From AP-15 sp035570935 (GTDB taxonomy: Bacteria > Pseudomonadota > Alphaproteobacteria > ATCC43930 > CGMCC-115725), in NCBI GenBank assembly GCA_035570935.1, contig DATMKU010000319.1, positions 1 through 7,447 of the forward strand: a stretch of DNA of 7,447 nt, in the 5' to 3' direction. Under the pieces are notes generated by a model. It did not search any database. It was not told the DNA's origin and saw only the letters and a program-made list of their open reading frames with translations. Positions 5,676-7,447 of this stretch are shown here, piece after piece. The position numbers and the translations under genes were made by a program. Within the stretch, counting starts at the first letter, position 1; every line of letters starts with the position of its first letter.

Positions 5676-6476
5676 TCAGCCGGGGGTATGCGACACCAGA
5701 AACGGCAGCACGGCGTTGTTGAATTCGCGGGCCCGGACATGGGTCAGGAAATGGCCGCCGCGCGGGAACAGCTTGACCTCGGCGCCGGGAATGAGCCGCG
5801 CCAGTTCTTCGCAATAATAGGACGGCGTGACAATGTCGTCCTCGGCGCCGATCACCAAGGTCGGCGTCTTGATACGCGCGAGTTCGCTGGTGCGATCGAA
5901 GGCCAGCATCGCGTCGATGCGGTTGATGACGATCTCGGTCGGGGCAAAGGTCGCCAGATGCTGCGCCTCGATCTGCCGCAGCTTTTCGTTGTTGCGGGCG
6001 ACCCACCAGCTTGGATACCAGACCAGGGTCGCCGACTGCAGATAGATGCTGGCGCCGAGCCGCTCCAGGATCTCCTTGCGCAGCGCGTAGAGCCGGCGGA
6101 AATAGGCGTCGGCCTTGGTCCAGGTCGCCGACAGCACGACGCTGGCGAGCCGGTTCGGATGTTCGATCGCCAGCACTTGGGCAACCGCACCGCCGGTGGA
6201 ATGACCGACGACATGGGCGCGGCGGATTTCGAGCGCGTCCATCAGGGCGATGGTGTCGACCGCCATACGCTCGACCGTATAGCCCATTCGCGCCGGGTCG
6301 CTCTGGCCAATGCCGCGATGATCAAAGGTGACGACTTCGAACCGCTTGGCGAAGGCGCCGACCTGGTCTTGCCAAAATGATGCATGCCCGCCTAGTCCAG
6401 TTATGAACAAGACGGGGAAGCCCATTCCTTGGCGCTCGTAATAGAGCGAGCATTCGCCGATCGAGATGCGCGGCAT
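5676..6476 (-). CDS. Alpha/beta hydrolase
   Basis: This gene encodes 266 residues from the ATG at 6476; a TTG five codons earlier is open but less likely. The alpha/beta hydrolase fold is complete: PVLFITGLGGHASFW (21-35, oxyanion region), FEVVTFDHRGIGQSD (46-60), the nucleophile elbow VVGHSTGGAVAQ with Ser93, LVIGAEDDIVTP with the likely catalytic Asp214, and FPRGGHFLTH with His242. The pattern is close to the 3-oxoadipate enol-lactonase (PcaD) and RutD-like branch, which opens lactones or hydrolyses small esters and carbamates; the exact substrate cannot be assigned. No signal peptide is present, so it is cytoplasmic. The cap region (about 122-190) has a Trp/Tyr-rich segment, LVWYPSWWVARN, that probably lines the pocket. 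It is divergent from the XRE regulator, with about 270 bases between, so that regulator may control it. The nearest downstream gene on its strand is the EAL gene, after 343 bases. Confidence 0.9.
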   Translation of the reverse strand: MPRISIGECSLYYERQGMGFPVLFITGLGGHASFWQDQVGAFAKRFEVVTFDHRGIGQSDPARMGYTVERMAVDTIALMDALEIRRAHVVGHSTGGAVAQVLAIEHPNRLASVVLSATWTKADAYFRRLYALRKEILERLGASIYLQSATLVWYPSWWVARNNEKLRQIEAQHLATFAPTEIVINRIDAMLAFDRTSELARIKTPTLVIGAEDDIVTPSYYCEELARLIPGAEVKLFPRGGHFLTHVRAREFNNAVLPFLVSHTPG

Positions 6477-6503
6477 CGATCCCAGGTTCAAAAGATCGCC
6501 GTC

Positions 6504-6531
6504 GGTATCATCGGGGCAGGCGGGCTGTCAA
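6504..6531 (-). promoter_or_regulatory. Candidate promoter of the hydrolase gene
   Basis: On the minus strand a consensus -35 TTGACA (6531-6526) is followed after 15-16 bases by TGATAC/GATACC (about 6510-6504) as -10. Transcription would begin near 6497, about 20 bases before the ATG at 6476. The -10 is weak. Confidence 0.35.
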
Positions 6532-6636
6532 CGCGAAGGGCAATGCAGCGGACGCAAATGTGAGCGGCGTGGTGCACTGCGGTAGCGCCGAGGCTGCCTA
6601 AAAATTGACACATCGCGACCCTTCTATGCGCCGACA

Positions 6637-6654
6637 CCATGCGGTTGAGCATGG
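6637..6654. promoter_or_regulatory. Small palindrome in the hydrolase/XRE divergent region
   Basis: CCATGC (6637-6642), a six-base spacer and GCATGG (6649-6654) form a perfect inverted repeat. Its size and place between divergent genes suit an operator for the XRE protein, but nothing in the sequence proves binding. Confidence 0.25.
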
Positions 6655-6698
6655 CCGCCGGAGCTAACGCGGTCTTCGGCGCAAGCGGCAGAACTGGG

Positions 6699-6741
6699 GA
6701 TCAAGTGCCTCCTCGCGCGGCACCGGCTTCATGACTTGATC
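6699..6741. promoter_or_regulatory. Inverted repeat just upstream of the XRE gene
   Basis: GATCAAGT (6699-6706) is repeated as ACTTGATC (6734-6741), with a smaller nested pair GTGCC (6705-6709) and GGCAC (6719-6723). It ends 11 bases before the ATG at 6753. It could be a split operator for autoregulation or an mRNA leader hairpin that hides the start. An 8-bp match at this distance can also occur by chance. Confidence 0.3.
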
Positions 6742-6752
6742 GAGTGAGCGAT

Positions 6753-7229
6753 ATGACGGACCAAGACCAGGAACAGATAGTTAAAATGCGATATGCCAGC
6801 GGGCTGCGCCGGGTCGGCGTGGACGCGGCCGAGAGCGAACCGTCCGCGCGGGTGCTCTCGGTGGCGCGGCGCTCGACTACCCGAACCCAGGACATCGACC
6901 GCCATGTCGGCGCGCGCGTGCGCGAGCGCCGGATCATGCTCGGCCTGACGCAGCAACAGCTCGCCGATTTGATCGGCGTCACCTATCAGCAGGCGCATAA
7001 ATACGAGCGCGCGATCAACCGCATCTCGGCCGGCCGCCTGTTCGAGATCGCCCAGGTGCTGGGCGTTCCGGTCAGCTATTTCTTTGCGGGCCTCGAACAG
7101 GACAGCGACCGCTCGGTGTCGCCGCGCGAACGCATGTGCCTCGAACTGGCGCGTAATTTCGCGCAAATCCCGAACGAGCGGCACCAGGAGGCGTTGAGCC
7201 AACTGGCGCGCGTACTCGCTGCGGATTGA
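6753..7229 (+). CDS. XRE-family transcriptional regulator
   Basis: This gene encodes 158 residues from the ATG at 6753; a GTG at 6744 adds three residues, and an internal ATG at 6786 would remove eleven. Residues about 47-111 form a Cro/C1-type helix-turn-helix domain: DIDRHVGARVRERRIMLG, LTQQQLADLIGVTYQQAHKYE (helices 2-3) and RISAGRLFEIAQVLGVPVSYFF. This is the form seen in small alphaproteobacterial regulators, including the PraR/PhrR type. A C-terminal helical tail, RERMCLELARNFAQIP onward, follows. The first 46 residues are polar, Arg-rich and probably disordered, longer than in most such regulators, so the true start may be further in. It is divergent from the hydrolase and converges on the DUF1328 gene. 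The GAG-containing bases before the ATG are only a weak ribosome site. Confidence 0.85.
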   Translation: MTDQDQEQIVKMRYASGLRRVGVDAAESEPSARVLSVARRSTTRTQDIDRHVGARVRERRIMLGLTQQQLADLIGVTYQQAHKYERAINRISAGRLFEIAQVLGVPVSYFFAGLEQDSDRSVSPRERMCLELARNFAQIPNERHQEALSQLARVLAAD

Positions 7230-7265
7230 ACAGGGACGGGACGCTCGCCCGCCCGGCTCGCCAGC

Positions 7266-7442
7266 TCAGATCGGCGGTCGCCGCCGGGCGGCGACGCCCG
7301 AGATCAGCGCCACCACAAAGATGACGAGGAAGACGAAGAACAGGATCTTGGCGATCCCGGCGGCGGCGACGGCGACACCGCCAAAGCCGAGAAAACCGGC
7401 GATGATCGCGATGATCAAAAAGACCAATGCCCAATAAAGCAT
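7266..7442 (-). CDS. DUF1328 (YtjA/UPF0391-type) small membrane protein
   Basis: This gene encodes 58 residues from an ATG at 7442 to a TGA at 7266-7268. The sequence begins MLYWALVFLIIAIIAGFLGF, continues with GGVAVAAAGIAKILFFVFLV, and ends in a short basic tail, AARRRPPI. Residues about 4-22 and 32-50 are two membrane-spanning helices joined by a small Gly/Ala-rich turn. Length, the LYWA start and the GFGG...AAGIAKILF turn are the signature of the DUF1328 family of inner-membrane proteins, often multi-copy in alphaproteobacteria and linked by expression to envelope or general stress. The molecular role is unknown. The window ends five bases upstream of the start, so promoter and ribosome site are not visible. 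It converges on the XRE gene, with 36 bases between their stops. Confidence 0.88.
   Translation of the reverse strand: MLYWALVFLIIAIIAGFLGFGGVAVAAAGIAKILFFVFLVIFVVALISGVAARRRPPI
7277..7295. terminator. Perfect GC palindrome at the XRE/DUF1328 convergence
   Basis: Nine-base arms GTCGCCGCC and GGCGGCGAC meet around a single G inside the last codons of the DUF1328 gene. It lies about 48 bases past the XRE stop and could slow transcription arriving from either side, but no T-run follows. It may simply reflect Arg/Ala codons. Confidence 0.2.
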
Positions 7443-7447
7443 TTTTT

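Noticed and set aside
6605..6630. TTGACA at 6605-6610 as -35 of the XRE gene
   Set aside because: No acceptable -10 lies at 16-18 bases; TATGCG is only 14 bases away.

Overview
The window looks like chromosomal DNA of an alphaproteobacterium. The right-hand two thirds is very GC-rich (a sampled line in the first flavin oxidoreductase counts above 80% GC). It carries dispersed palindromic intergenic repeats of the kind common in sphingomonads and Rhizobiales, and an XRE regulator of the rhizobial/rhodospirillal 'DIDRHVGARxRERR' type. I cannot fix the order or genus from sequence alone.

Left part, about 1-2360, is accessory and decayed. Sampled lines here count only 45-53% GC. It holds the 3' end of an unknown plus-strand gene, a small HEPN-like hypothetical gene, a serine resolvase broken by a one-base frameshift inside its C-terminal helix-turn-helix, a candidate resolvase binding region, about 700 bp of gene-free DNA with two nested pairs of inverted dispersed repeats, and an orphan vapB antitoxin whose vapC partner appears cut off after about three codons. 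This looks like the scar of a mobile element or genomic island.

Right part, about 2364-7442, is ordinary high-GC chromosome. On the minus strand, in transcription order, it has an alpha/beta hydrolase (start 6476), a stand-alone EAL-domain c-di-GMP phosphodiesterase, and two unrelated luciferase-like (LLM) flavin-dependent oxidoreductases. Divergent from the hydrolase is an XRE-family regulator on the plus strand, which converges on a 58-residue DUF1328 membrane protein ending at the window edge. The hydrolase and the two LLM enzymes could belong to one catabolic theme, but no pathway can be named from this window. I found no CRISPR array, rRNA or tRNA. No intact undescribed multi-gene system is evident; the best leads are the resolvase/HEPN-like/vapB scar and several inverted or direct repeats near gene starts.
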